Shown in pieces: positions 1 to 8,287 of a stretch of DNA of 64,000 nucleotides. The DNA lies in NCBI RefSeq assembly GCF_018403325.1, contig NZ_BOSL01000010.1:63941-127940 (forward strand), read 5' to 3'. A program made the position numbers and the translations under genes. Below the pieces are notes generated by a model. That model saw nothing but the letters and a program-made list of their open reading frames with translations. It searched no databases and was not told the origin of the DNA. Origin of the DNA: Paenibacillus vini. Its GTDB lineage: Bacteria; Bacillota; Bacilli; Paenibacillales; Paenibacillaceae. The first letter of the stretch is position 1. The number at the start of each line of letters is the position of its first letter.

Positions 1-305
1 TCCCGATCCGTAAACGAATCGATATAATAGAGCCGGTATGGCTCGCTTACCTCGCAATATGTAGCTTTGCAATACGCTTCATCGCCTTTGCCGTCGACCG
101 GTGCCAGGCTGTACCGCCAAATGCCGCCGGGTCTCACATCCATTTCATAGACGGTTGCCGTAAAATTTCCGGGCCCCCACCAGTGCACAATATGCTCCGG
201 CTTGGTCCATCCTAGCCAGGCAAGCTCACGTTTCACGGCAACAGTGCGTTCAATGATAAGCTCCCGCCTATCCAAATCTTTGGTGACCTTTGTTTTTTTC
301 CTGAT
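1..305 (-). CDS. AHSA1/SRPBCC-family protein, C-terminus cut by window edge
   Basis: The reverse strand is open from about 305 to the window edge. It reads as an activator-of-Hsp90-ATPase-1 / SRPBCC ligand-binding domain: an early ELIIERTVAVKRE segment, then HWWGPGNFTATVYEMDVRPG, then GGIWRY, which is the usual hallmark of the family. It follows the ArsR gene on the same strand with a 67-bp gap, a common pairing in which the regulator controls an SRPBCC protein of unknown ligand. No ATG or GTG start is visible. An AAGGAGGG ribosome-binding site (312-319) sits 6 nt before an ATC codon (303-305), and a TTG occurs at 273-275. The start is therefore uncertain, either non-standard ATC or TTG. The family call is seen in sequence; the ligand is unknown. 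Confidence 0.75.
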   Translation of the reverse strand, partial: MRKKTKVTKDLDRRELIIERTVAVKRELAWLGWTKPEHIVHWWGPGNFTATVYEMDVRPGGIWRYSLAPVDGKGDEAYCKATYCEVSEPYRLYYIDSFTDR

Positions 306-372
306 GAGGAGCCCTCCTTACCCGATCGATCTGGTCGTTAAACGAAATCGAAATGAAAATGTAATTACTCGC

Positions 373-717
373 TTACTCCTCTCCTTGGATTTGAATCAAG
401 TAATCTTCAAAGCTGTCAAGTCGATCTTCCCATAAACGGCTGAATGAATTGAGCCAGGCGTCCAATTCTTGAAACGGTTGTGCCTCAAGACTGTAAATGC
501 GTTGCTGCGCCTTACGACGGACACCTACCAGTCCCGCTTCGCTTAAAATGCGCAAATGCCGGGATACCTGAGGTTGGCCAAGTTTTAGTTCTTCTACGAT
601 GTCGCTAACCGAACGTGGTCCAAGCTTCAATAGCTCCACTATGTTAAACCGGTTAGGCTCTGCAATGGTGAACAAGGTTGTTTGCAAGGCTAAAGTATTC
701 ATGTCCACAATATACAC
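373..717 (-). CDS. ArsR-family winged-helix transcriptional regulator
   Basis: The 114-residue length is typical of the ArsR/SmtB family. Residues about 20-80 form the winged helix: AEPNRFNIVELLKLGPRSV, then DIVEELKLGQPQVSRHLRIL as the recognition helix, then the wing VGVRRKAQQRIYSL. There is no ELCVCDL-type cysteine box, so a metal ligand site is not evident. It is more like the ArsR proteins that accompany SRPBCC (AHSA1) genes, and such a gene follows directly. The ATG at 717 may be passed over for an internal ATG at 702. A perfect palindrome lies just upstream and probably mediates autoregulation. The family is confident; the signal is unknown. Confidence 0.88.
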   Translation of the reverse strand: MYIVDMNTLALQTTLFTIAEPNRFNIVELLKLGPRSVSDIVEELKLGQPQVSRHLRILSEAGLVGVRRKAQQRIYSLEAQPFQELDAWLNSFSRLWEDRLDSFEDYLIQIQGEE

Positions 718-724
718 TTAAACG

Positions 725-746
725 TATATACATGTCAATGTATATA
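725..746. promoter_or_regulatory. Perfect palindrome upstream of arsR, probable operator
   Basis: TATATACAT and ATGTATATA form exact 9-bp inverted arms around a 4-bp GTCA centre, 8 bp before the ATG at 717. The site is AT-rich and overlaps where the core promoter of the arsR-AHSA1 pair must lie. ArsR-type repressors commonly bind imperfect 12-2-12 dyads of this kind, so autoregulation is the likely role. The symmetry is observed; the function is inferred. Confidence 0.6.
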
Positions 747-807
747 ATACATAAAAAGAAGACCGCTGATCCCAACCTCGGATCAACAGCCTGCTTATTA
801 GTTTAAG

Positions 808-1055
808 TTCGTGTTCAAAAAGTCAGGTTTTCAGGACCAAGCGTATGCTTTCGAAGTGCGTTTTTACAAAACGCTTTAGGTCGGATGAAGCTAGGGACTG
901 AGTAGCGGAGCTAAACGTTTTCGTAGAAAACGACTCCGTAAGCATTTGCTCATAGGGTACGTGAGCAACGGAAGGCCCGGCTGAATTCAAGATTCGACGT
1001 CGGATCCACTTCATGATCTGCTTCGTCATGGAAAGATGACTTTTTGAACAACCTC
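808..1055 (+). repeat. MITE-like repeat, copy 1 (longest, 248 bp)
   Basis: First of four full-length copies of one element in this window; the others are at 12644-12819, 23343-23519 and 57363-57574. The ends are inverted repeats (GTTCAAAAAGTCA near the left end, TGACTTTTTGAAC near the right), followed by the right-end tail AACCTC. TTTAAG flanks it on both sides (802-807 and 1056-1061), a probable 6-bp target duplication. This copy carries two internal hairpins, GCGTTTTTACAAAACGC and a second one around CGTTTTCGTAGAAAACG that copies 2-4 lack. The reading frame across it is not a gene. Confidence 0.85.
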
Positions 1056-1056
1056 T

Positions 1057-1803
1057 TTAAGTATGAATCATCATGCCCATTTCCCGGGCCGTTTCGATCA
1101 AGACCGGGGCGAAGTCCTCCAGCGTCTGGGGCGACAGTCGGCTGACCGGTCCGGAGACGGAAAGGGCCGCGGCGACTTTCCCGGTCCGGTCAAAGATCGG
1201 GGCCGCTACCGCCGCCGCGCCGGGCTCCCGTTCCTCATAGCTCGTAGCGTAGCCGAGCTTGCGGATCTCCTGTAGCTGGGCGACATATGCGGGCCGGTCC
1301 ACCGCCGCCGGCCAGTCGGCGCTCTCCAGCACGGCGCGGACGATCGCCTCCTCCGCATAGGCAACCAGCACTTTGCTGGATGCTCCGACGTACAGGGGCA
1401 GCCTTGCACCGACCTGCGCGACCCGACGGATCGCCTGGTTGCTCTGTACCGCCTGAATGCGCAGCCGGTCCGTTCCATCGCGCAAATACAGGCTTACCGT
1501 TTCTCCGAGCCGGTCGCGAAGCTGTTCCATTTGCGGCAGCAGCAGGATGGCCGGATCATCATTTTGGGACAAATGGGCCGAAAGCTCCCATATTTTCAAA
1601 CCGAGACGGTATTTCTCCGTCGCCGAGTTGCGGATGACGAACCCCTTCTCCTCCAACGTAGTCAGCAAACGGTGCACCGTACTCTTATGAAGCCCAATTT
1701 CACCCGCAATCTCGGTCAGGCCCAGATCGCTGTCCTTCGTAAAACACATTAATATATCAAGCGCCCTCTCTACGGCGCGTACAGTAAGTTTCCGATCTTC
1801 CAT
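1057..1803 (-). CDS. IclR-family transcriptional regulator
   Basis: At 248 residues it has normal IclR length. Residues about 5-65 are the winged helix (RAVERALDILMCF, then LTEIAGEIGLHKSTVHRLLTTLEEKGFV), a very typical IclR start. Residues 80-245 are the GAF-like effector domain, with the usual RIQAVQSNQAIRRVAQVG segment and a YATSYEEREPG stretch near the ligand pocket. The stop codon TAA (1057-1059) falls inside the putative target duplication of MITE copy 1, so the element ends one base past the gene. No catabolic operon lies beside it, so the effector cannot be guessed. The 290 bp upstream, before the next gene, hold only AT-rich promoter-like sequence. Confidence 0.9.
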   Translation of the reverse strand: MEDRKLTVRAVERALDILMCFTKDSDLGLTEIAGEIGLHKSTVHRLLTTLEEKGFVIRNSATEKYRLGLKIWELSAHLSQNDDPAILLLPQMEQLRDRLGETVSLYLRDGTDRLRIQAVQSNQAIRRVAQVGARLPLYVGASSKVLVAYAEEAIVRAVLESADWPAAVDRPAYVAQLQEIRKLGYATSYEEREPGAAAVAAPIFDRTGKVAAALSVSGPVSRLSPQTLEDFAPVLIETAREMGMMIHT

Positions 1804-2094
1804 CAGGAAACCACCCCTCCTTAAGTTTCACTGCATGAAACGCGGTTACATAAATTATAAAGACAGGGACAGGGTTCCGTCAATGAATCACAGCCAATTA
1901 TACCCTTGCATTGACATAAAGGACGCCTCATCATACGATAATTTTATAGGATTCGTCTCGTTTCGACATATTCCGATTATATTCTTGTCATCCGGTTATA
2001 TATGAAATATTAAATTTGAACTTTTCTGTTCGTAAGGGAAGCCCGGCTTTAAGGAACATATATTATTATCAGATATTTATAAGGAGGGGGAATC

Positions 2095-3132
2095 ATGAGC
2101 CAAAGCAACCGGAACGATCTTCCCCTGTCCGGAGGTCTTAAGGAGAAAGAAATACCCGCTCTTGAAATCAGGCGCATCAGCTTCAAGCATATTATTGTGG
2201 CCTTGATGTTATCGGTTCTGTTTTTCCTGCTCTTCTGCTTCGTTTCTCTGCATGGATATATCGCCTGGGTATTGTCCAATCCTACGGTAGCCCCGATCTA
2301 TTCCAATCCGAAGCTATCCAAGAACCTGGAGTACGAGGATATCGTCTTCCCTGCCGCCGACGGCAGCAGAGTCATGCATGGCTGGTATATTCCGGCCGCC
2401 GACTCGAACCAAACGATCGTTTTCAGCCACGGCTACGGAGCCAATCGCGAGGAAACCTGGATTCCGATGTACGACCTCGCTCACTACGCTCACCGGCTGA
2501 ACTTTAATGTAGTGATGTTCGATTACGGATTCGCCGCGCAAAACAGCAAAGAGGTCGCCACAGGAGGCAAGAAAGAAGCCCAGCAGCTGCTCGGTGCCAT
2601 CCAGTTCGCCAAACAGCGGGGAAGTCAGGAGATCATCGTCTGGGGCTTTTCCATGGGGGCAGGCACCGCACTGCAAGCCGCCTTGACTAGCAAGGATATC
2701 GACGGAATGATCCTTGACAGCACTTTTCTGCTTGAGCCGGATACGATGTATCATAACATTCGCCAGCATATCGATCTCCCGCGCCATCCTTCACTTGAGA
2801 TTATCGGAATGCTGTTGCCCGTGCTGAACGGTACGAGCTTGCGGCAGATTCCGTATCCCGAGGTCAAATCCAAGGACTACCCCTTCCCGATTTACTTTAT
2901 TCACGGGACGGAGGATGAGAAGGCTCCTTACCCGATTGCCGAAAAACTGGCGGAAAACCAGACGAATCCCGCTTCCGGCGTCTGGATCGTGGAGGGATCC
3001 CATCATGAGCTTATTTTCCGCGAGCATCCCAAGGAATACTTGCGTATCGTTTCCACCTTTCTTAGCCGGGTAGGACAGTCCCAGCATGAGGATCGGACTC
3101 AAGACCAACCGGCTGAAAAAGACGCTGACTAA
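2095..3132 (+). CDS. Membrane-anchored alpha/beta hydrolase
   Basis: A 345-residue protein with a single hydrophobic anchor at about residues 31-58, followed by an alpha/beta-hydrolase fold. The oxyanion region is VFSHGYGANRE (about 109-119), the nucleophile elbow is WGFSMGAG with Ser186, the acid is probably Asp274 in HGTEDE, and the base is His303 or His304 in EGSHHE. It resembles the YqkD-type hydrolases of Bacillus, whose substrates are unknown. The ATG is preceded by AAGGAGGGGG, a strong ribosome-binding site. It stands alone on the plus strand before the fused superoxide dismutase gene, 92 bp away, and the two may be co-transcribed. Confidence 0.85.
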   Translation: MSQSNRNDLPLSGGLKEKEIPALEIRRISFKHIIVALMLSVLFFLLFCFVSLHGYIAWVLSNPTVAPIYSNPKLSKNLEYEDIVFPAADGSRVMHGWYIPAADSNQTIVFSHGYGANREETWIPMYDLAHYAHRLNFNVVMFDYGFAAQNSKEVATGGKKEAQQLLGAIQFAKQRGSQEIIVWGFSMGAGTALQAALTSKDIDGMILDSTFLLEPDTMYHNIRQHIDLPRHPSLEIIGMLLPVLNGTSLRQIPYPEVKSKDYPFPIYFIHGTEDEKAPYPIAEKLAENQTNPASGVWIVEGSHHELIFREHPKEYLRIVSTFLSRVGQSQHEDRTQDQPAEKDAD

Positions 3133-3224
3133 CCCAAGCACAAAGGCCCGTTTCGAATGGCATAGGCCAGGCCGTCCCCGGAATACAATGTACACAACGA
3201 TACATTCCGAGGAGGTTTAACCCG

Positions 3225-4502
3225 ATGCTGTTTGTTTACGGGCCTTATTTGCCTGTCCGCATTTTGGAAGAGATTCGTTTCTGGAAAGAACAGGAGACCG
3301 AACATACCGATGTCATCAAAGCGATTGTTCCCGGTTTGGAGCCGAACTTCGTTAAACTGCTGGACGAATGGAAGCAGGTATTTGCCTCTACCCAGCAGGC
3401 GGCAGATCAGTTGCTCCAATTCGGCGTTTCCTCCAAAGAAGCAGCCTGCGACCCCTGGCTGATCAAGGAGACCGAAAGAATACTGGGAGCATCGTTCCGG
3501 CAATCCCAGGAATTTATCCGCCAGCTGTATATCATTCTCGACCAGAGCGCTGCCGCTAAGTCCGTCCCCCTTGCGAAAACCGTCCTGCTTCATATCATCC
3601 GTGAGTCGGAATATTTCCTCGGCGTGCTGGAAACGCTCAATCGTCCGGGACAAATCGCGAGCAGCATGGCCGACGCTCACCCGTTCCTTGGCCCTTACCG
3701 GCCGGAACAGGAGCAGGCTGCCGTCATTTACGGTTCCGCACAGCAAGATGATATTCCTTCGGCCAGTCACCAACCCACGGCCACTATCTCTCTCGCCCAG
3801 GTTCAGCAATTTGACCGGAACGACAAGGATCCGAAGAGTGAGACGGAATCGGAGCAAGCCCTGATCAACAGCCGTCCCGTCCCAATTGGCGGCCACACGC
3901 TCCCTCCGTTGCCCTATCCTTACAATGCGCTTGAGCCCTACATCGATGAAACAACGATGCGCATCCATCACGACAAGCATCATAAAACCTATGTGGACGA
4001 TTTAAATAAAGCGGAGAAAAAACTTCAGGACGCCCGTAAATCCGGTAATTTCGATCTAGTCAAACATTGGGAGCGGGAGCTTGCCTTCAATGGCGCGGGC
4101 CATTACCTGCATACGATCTTCTGGGATATCATGAACCCCCAAGGCGGCGGAAAGCCTGAAGGCGAGCTGATGGAGCAGATCAAACGCGACTTCGGCAGCT
4201 ACGACGCCTTTCATAAGCAATTCTCCAGCGCTGCGGAAAAGGTCGAGGGCGGCGGCTGGGCCATCCTTGTCTGGAGCCCGCGCAGCCATCGACTGGAAAT
4301 TCTCACGGCGGAGAAACATCAGAACCTGTCGCAATGGGACGTCGTCCCTCTCCTCCCGCTGGACGTATGGGAACACGCTTATTATCTGAAGCATCAGAAC
4401 AATCGCAAGGATTATATCAGCGACTGGTGGAACGTCGTCTATTGGCCGGCCGTCGCGGAGCGGTATGGAAAAGCGAAGCAACTAAAATGGCAGCCGTATT
4501 AA
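3225..4502 (+). CDS. Superoxide dismutase (Fe/Mn) fused to an N-terminal DUF2935-like helical domain
   Basis: 425 residues, about twice a normal superoxide dismutase. Residues 1-145 are helical, with RILEEIRFWKEQETEHTDVI resembling DUF2935 bacterial domains rich in His and Glu. Residues 150-220 look like a flexible linker. Residues 222-425 are a complete Fe/Mn superoxide dismutase (HTLPPLPYPYNALEPYID) with all four metal ligands: His248, His296, Asp380 and His384 of LDVWEHAYY. Extended dismutases of this type (SodF-like) are known in Bacillales; the job of the front domain is not. It starts at an ATG after GGAGG. It probably disposes of superoxide in the cytoplasm, alongside the standard enzyme at 9852. 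No signal peptide is visible. Confidence 0.88.
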   Translation: MLFVYGPYLPVRILEEIRFWKEQETEHTDVIKAIVPGLEPNFVKLLDEWKQVFASTQQAADQLLQFGVSSKEAACDPWLIKETERILGASFRQSQEFIRQLYIILDQSAAAKSVPLAKTVLLHIIRESEYFLGVLETLNRPGQIASSMADAHPFLGPYRPEQEQAAVIYGSAQQDDIPSASHQPTATISLAQVQQFDRNDKDPKSETESEQALINSRPVPIGGHTLPPLPYPYNALEPYIDETTMRIHHDKHHKTYVDDLNKAEKKLQDARKSGNFDLVKHWERELAFNGAGHYLHTIFWDIMNPQGGGKPEGELMEQIKRDFGSYDAFHKQFSSAAEKVEGGGWAILVWSPRSHRLEILTAEKHQNLSQWDVVPLLPLDVWEHAYYLKHQNNRKDYISDWWNVVYWPAVAERYGKAKQLKWQPY

Positions 4503-4546
4503 CGGCTGCCATTCTTGTGCGATCTATTCAAATTCAATTGCACTTC

Positions 4547-5140
4547 TTACTCTTTAATCAAGGACAGAAATTCCGCCCGCGAAGCAGCTTCCGTACGGAA
4601 GGTTCCCCGAACCGCCGAAGTAACCGTCTTGCTTCCCGGCTTCTTGATACCTCGGGCGCACATGCACAAGTGTTCTCCTTCAACGACAACCATTACGCCT
4701 TGAGGCTTGAGGACCTCGTCCATAATGTCGGCGATTTGCGACGTAATACGCTCCTGCACCTGCAGACGGCGGGTTACCGCTTCCACCAGACGAGCCAGCT
4801 TGCTGAGCCCGGCGATCTTCCCGCTCGGAATGTATCCAATATGCACTTTCCCGAAGAAAGGCGCCATATGGTGCTCGCATTGGCTGTAATATACGATATC
4901 CTTTACGATAACGAGCTCCTCATGGTTCTCTTCAAACGTAACTCCAAGCACGTCCCGGGGATCGACTTCATATCCGCCGAAGATTTCCTCGTACATCCGG
5001 GTTACCCTCGCCGGCGTTTCGAGCAGTCCTTCCCGCTCCACATCTTCCCCGACCAACTTAAGAATCTCGCGCACGTGATGCTCAATCTGTTCCCGGTTGT
5101 CTCCCACTCGAGAGTTGACATAATCTTTTACTCCAGCCAT
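4547..5140 (-). CDS. folE: GTP cyclohydrolase I
   Basis: 197 residues, the length of bacterial type-I GTP cyclohydrolase. The enzyme converts GTP to 7,8-dihydroneopterin triphosphate for folate (and here perhaps queuosine) synthesis. The zinc ligands are visible as Cys88 and His91 of [10 protein letters not shown] and Cys159 of HLCMCARG. The substrate loop [20 protein letters not shown] and the C-terminal [15 protein letters not shown] are standard. The ATG follows AAGGAGGAGG. The gene converges with the superoxide dismutase gene, 44 bp away. queG, the last step of queuosine synthesis, lies 1.4 kb upstream on the same strand; that they are functionally linked is an inference. Confidence 0.97.
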   Translation of the reverse strand: MAGVKDYVNSRVGDNREQIEHHVREILKLVGEDVEREGLLETPARVTRMYEEIFGGYEVDPRDVLGVTFEENHEELVIVKDIVYYSQCEHHMAPFFGKVHIGYIPSGKIAGLSKLARLVEAVTRRLQVQERITSQIADIMDEVLKPQGVMVVVEGEHLCMCARGIKKPGSKTVTSAVRGTFRTEAASRAEFLSLIKE

Positions 5141-5189
5141 TTCAGCGCCTCCTCCTTTCGATTCATTCAGCCACCATGATACAGCGGCA

Positions 5190-5426
5190 TTACTTTTTCT
5201 TGCGTTTTCCTCCTGCTGGAGGCATTTGACCCTGGTTCTTCATCATTTGCTGGGCTTTCTGCATTTGCTTGCCGTTTAAATTATACCCCATTTGCTTCGC
5301 CATCTTTTGCAGCATTTGCGGATCAGACTGCATCTTCGTCAGTTGTCTGCGCAAATAAAAGACCCCGATTGCAAAGCCGCCGACCAAACCGACGATTAAC
5401 GTAATAATAGGAATTACGATATCCAT
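5190..5426 (-). CDS. UPF0154 (YneF-like) small membrane protein
   Basis: 78 residues: an N-terminal membrane helix ([25 protein letters not shown], residues about 3-27) followed by a cytoplasmic tail with [17 protein letters not shown], the conserved UPF0154 signature, and a basic GGKRKKK end. Proteins of this family are widespread in Bacillota and have no assigned function. The ribosome-binding site is AGGGG, about 10 nt before the ATG. It lies between folE and the HD-GYP gene on the same strand. Confidence 0.88.
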   Translation of the reverse strand: MDIVIPIITLIVGLVGGFAIGVFYLRRQLTKMQSDPQMLQKMAKQMGYNLNGKQMQKAQQMMKNQGQMPPAGGKRKKK

Positions 5427-5519
5427 TGCTTAAGCCACCCCTGTATCAATCTCAATCTTCTGGCGCCAAGCTATACAGCTAGCGCACTCAACATATCATA
5501 GCATTCAAGAAGATGCGAT

Positions 5520-6557
5520 TCAAGCCAGAACCGCTTCGATAAACACCGTCGTTTCCGTCGCCAAATCCACTTCTTTAACTTCCATATCCTCTCCCGAGCC
5601 CCGTATGACTCTAACGGACGGACGTCCGGGTAAACCGCGATGCTGGCTGACGACAACCCCCGTCTCCTTGGTCGAAAGCCGAACCGCCGTACCATTCGGA
5701 TACACCGACACGATACGGGTAAACTCCACCAGCACGTCGCGGTCAAGCGTTTGTTCGGAGCAAGCCATCAGTTGCTCGCACGCCTCGTGAGGCAGCATCG
5801 GACGCTGTCCTCCGCTCCCCCCGCCGCCGATGAGATTATCGTACATATTGGCCGCTGCCACAATTTTGGGAAACAGATGTATCTCTTCCTTATTCAATCC
5901 CCTTGGCAAGCCTGTCCCATTCAGTCGTTCATGATGCTGAAGGGCGGTATGCGCGATGAGCAGGTTAAACTCCCGCTTATGCTTGAGAATTTCAAACCCC
6001 CGCCAGGCGTGGTGCAGCTTCAAGTCCTCCGGATCGGCATCCTCGGGCAGCGGTTTGCTTTTCCCGATGTCATGAAGAAGCGCTCCGATAGCCAGATCTT
6101 TCAATTGGCCAAAATTAAGTCCCAGATTAAGCCCGATCATCGCGGACACGAGACATACATTGACGGCATGCAGATATGCCGCATTGTCGGCCGTGCGAAT
6201 CTCCGTCAGTTGGACCATCACCTCTTTATGATTGAGGACATCCTCCAGCAGGTGATCGACGGACGCGCTGATTTTACGTGGATTCCATTCCTTGCCCGAC
6301 CGGACCGCTTCCAGCGTCTCGCTCATTTCACGGAATACCGCCTGTTTCGTCGATTCGCTTAATACATCTTCAATCTCGATATCTTCATAGTCGGGATCCT
6401 TGATGTAAAGCATCGTAACACCGATCCGTTTCAGCGTATTGATCATATAGACCGTCAGCTGAATGCCCGCCGAAAGGAGCACAGTCCCGTTCGCGGAATA
6501 TACCGTCTTGCCTAAAAGTTGACCCGGTTCGATATCCTCAACGCTTATGAATCTCAT
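5520..6557 (-). CDS. HD-GYP-type phosphodiesterase-like protein
   Basis: 345 residues. The first 100 residues match the small N-terminal module often found ahead of HD-GYP domains (SVEDIEPGQLLGKTVYSANG). The HD domain follows, with His130, the HD pair at residues 162-163 (LLHDIGKS), HHAWRGFEIL near 182, and HTALQHHERLNGTGLPRGL near 203-221. Canonical HD-GYP proteins have HHExxDGxGYP; here it is HHERLNGTGLP, so the GYP motif is altered and cyclic-di-GMP hydrolysis is plausible but not certain. The ATG follows GGGGGA. Neighbours on the same strand are queG upstream (12 bp) and yneF downstream. Confidence 0.82.
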   Translation of the reverse strand: MRFISVEDIEPGQLLGKTVYSANGTVLLSAGIQLTVYMINTLKRIGVTMLYIKDPDYEDIEIEDVLSESTKQAVFREMSETLEAVRSGKEWNPRKISASVDHLLEDVLNHKEVMVQLTEIRTADNAAYLHAVNVCLVSAMIGLNLGLNFGQLKDLAIGALLHDIGKSKPLPEDADPEDLKLHHAWRGFEILKHKREFNLLIAHTALQHHERLNGTGLPRGLNKEEIHLFPKIVAAANMYDNLIGGGGSGGQRPMLPHEACEQLMACSEQTLDRDVLVEFTRIVSVYPNGTAVRLSTKETGVVVSQHRGLPGRPSVRVIRGSGEDMEVKEVDLATETTVFIEAVLA

Positions 6558-6568
6558 GTCTTATCCCC

Positions 6569-7762
6569 CTAGGTAACGATCTCTTCCAGTTTGGCGCGGG
6601 CTGCCTCCAGCCGTTCAAGCACTTCCGGATCGGCCTCGCTTCCGGCAGCTTTTATCACCGCCGCCAGCGCTTCTTCTCCTCCGATACGGCTTAAAGCCCA
6701 AGCTGCGGTTCCCCGCAAAACCGGCCGGGGATCGTTATCCATGATATCTATTAATTTCGGCACGGAGGACAGATCTTTGAAGTTCCCGAGCGCGATTACC
6801 GCATTTCGTTGAATCGGCTTCTTACCTCTCCAGGCAGCAGCGCTGTTTCCGAATCGTTCTTTAAATTCCCGGTTGCTGAGGTCAAGGATGGGCAGCAGGA
6901 GCGGCTTCACCGTTTCCGGATCGGGCTGCAGCTCGGGGCGATGATACCAGGACTTCCCTTTGTTCTTAGGGCAAACAACCTGGCATGTATCGCAGCCGTA
7001 AAGCCGGTTGCCGATTTTCACCATGAATTCTTCTTCCACAAATCCTTTGGTCTGAGTAAGAAAAGAAATGCACCGCTGCGCATTCAATTGTCCCGGTCCG
7101 ACCAATGCCCCCGTCGGGCAGGCATCCAGGCATTTCGTACAATCTCCGCAATCCTCTGTCACCGGTGTATCCGGAGGAAAGGGAATGCTCGTGATCAATT
7201 CTCCAAGGTAAATCCAAGAACCCCATTTGGGCGAGATGATCGCACAGTTCTTTCCGGAAAAGCCGATCCCCGCACGCTCGGCCACCGCCCGGTCCGATAA
7301 GGCCCCGGTATCGACCATGCTCTCAATACGCGCCTCCGGTACGCGCTCGGCGATAAACGCTTCGAGCTTCGCCATGGCCTCCCGGAGAACCTGGTGGTAG
7401 TCCAGTCCCCATGCTGATCTGGCGAGAATTCCCCGGCGGCTCCCCGGCTCCGACTTCGGCGGATTTTCCATTTTGGACGGATAAGCGACTGCAATAGATA
7501 TAAGCGATGCCGGCTGTTCCAGTGACAGTTCGGGATAGATTCTCTTGTCCAGATCCGGTTCTTCAAAGCCGGATTCGTATCCTTTATCCCGCCGGTCCTG
7601 CAAAATGGACTTCAACGATAAAAACGGGTCTGCGGCAGCAAACCCGATGTCATCGATGCCGAGCGACGGCGCGGCTTCCTTGATTTCCCGCTTTAGCTCT
7701 TCCCATACGGACCGGCCCGCCGCCCTGTCTTTGGCCATCAAGTTTTGTTCGGCCTTCGCCAT
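6569..7762 (-). CDS. queG: Epoxyqueuosine reductase
   Basis: The cobalamin and iron-sulfur enzyme that reduces epoxyqueuosine to queuosine in tRNA. The reductase part carries VDTGALSDRAVAERAG (the Asp is thought to be the proton donor) and IGFSGKNCAI. Two 4Fe-4S motifs follow near residues 207-217 (CGDCTKCLDACPTGAL) and 259-266 (CDTCQVVCP). The C-terminal 100 residues are HEAT-like helices (RNAVIALGNF, RGTAAWALSRIGG). An in-frame GTG two codons earlier abuts the AGGAGG, so the ATG at 7762, 8 nt from AGGAGG, is the better start. About 397 residues, normal for the extended Firmicute form. Confidence 0.95.
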   Translation of the reverse strand: MAKAEQNLMAKDRAAGRSVWEELKREIKEAAPSLGIDDIGFAAADPFLSLKSILQDRRDKGYESGFEEPDLDKRIYPELSLEQPASLISIAVAYPSKMENPPKSEPGSRRGILARSAWGLDYHQVLREAMAKLEAFIAERVPEARIESMVDTGALSDRAVAERAGIGFSGKNCAIISPKWGSWIYLGELITSIPFPPDTPVTEDCGDCTKCLDACPTGALVGPGQLNAQRCISFLTQTKGFVEEEFMVKIGNRLYGCDTCQVVCPKNKGKSWYHRPELQPDPETVKPLLLPILDLSNREFKERFGNSAAAWRGKKPIQRNAVIALGNFKDLSSVPKLIDIMDNDPRPVLRGTAAWALSRIGGEEALAAVIKAAGSEADPEVLERLEAARAKLEEIVT

Positions 7763-7809
7763 CGTCACAACCTCCTTTTTGCGTCATTCTAAGATGATTT
7801 TTTCTCCCG

Positions 7810-8253
7810 TTATTTCGAGGACAAACGTTTAATTGCTTCCCGCGCCAGCAGGTCGCAATGATTGTTAAGCTCATTGTCGCTGTGGCCTTTGACTTTGACA
7901 TATTCCACTTCATGAATTCCCATCAGCCGCCACAATTCCTGCCAAAGCTCCTTATTCTCAACGGGCTGTTTCTTGCTGTTCTTCCAGCCGTTCTTCATCC
8001 AACCGTGAATCCAGCCTTGCTGAAAGCAATTGACCACATAGGCGGAGTCGCTGTAAACCTTAACCTTGCATGACTCCTTAAGCGAACTCAGCGCTGAAAT
8101 GACAGCCTGAATCTCCATCCGGTTATTCGTTGTCATCGGCTCGCCGCCGGACAGTTCCTTTCGATGACCGTTATACAGAAGCACGGCGCCCCATCCTCCC
8201 GGTCCCGGGTTTCCCGAACAGGCACCGTCCGTATAAATCATAATTTCCTTCAC
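7810..8253 (-). CDS. rnhA: Ribonuclease HI
   Basis: 147 residues. Degrades the RNA strand of RNA-DNA hybrids. The four catalytic carboxylates are visible: Asp9 in YTDGACSGNPGPGGWG, Glu47 in NNRMEIQA, Asp69 in YSDSAYVV and Asp134 in NNHCDLLARE. The basic segment GWMKNGWKNSKKQPVENKELW matches the E. coli-type handle region, so this is a classical RNase HI rather than the degenerate paralogue found in some Bacillus. The GTG start lies 7 nt after GGAGG. It lies 47 bp upstream of queG on the same strand. Confidence 0.95.
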   Translation of the reverse strand: MKEIMIYTDGACSGNPGPGGWGAVLLYNGHRKELSGGEPMTTNNRMEIQAVISALSSLKESCKVKVYSDSAYVVNCFQQGWIHGWMKNGWKNSKKQPVENKELWQELWRLMGIHEVEYVKVKGHSDNELNNHCDLLAREAIKRLSSK

Positions 8254-8287
8254 GAAATAACCTCCACCATTTTCTCTTTCTTTGGTA

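Noticed and set aside
823-1029. Open frame of 68 codons on the minus strand, and similar frames at 23350-23793 and 57447-57638
   Set aside because: They are frames across the MITE-like repeat; the shared peptide comes from the repeat itself, and no ribosome-binding site precedes them.
4334-5179. 281-codon frame on the plus strand
   Set aside because: It is the shadow of the dismutase 3' end and the opposite strand of folE; it has no recognisable domain.
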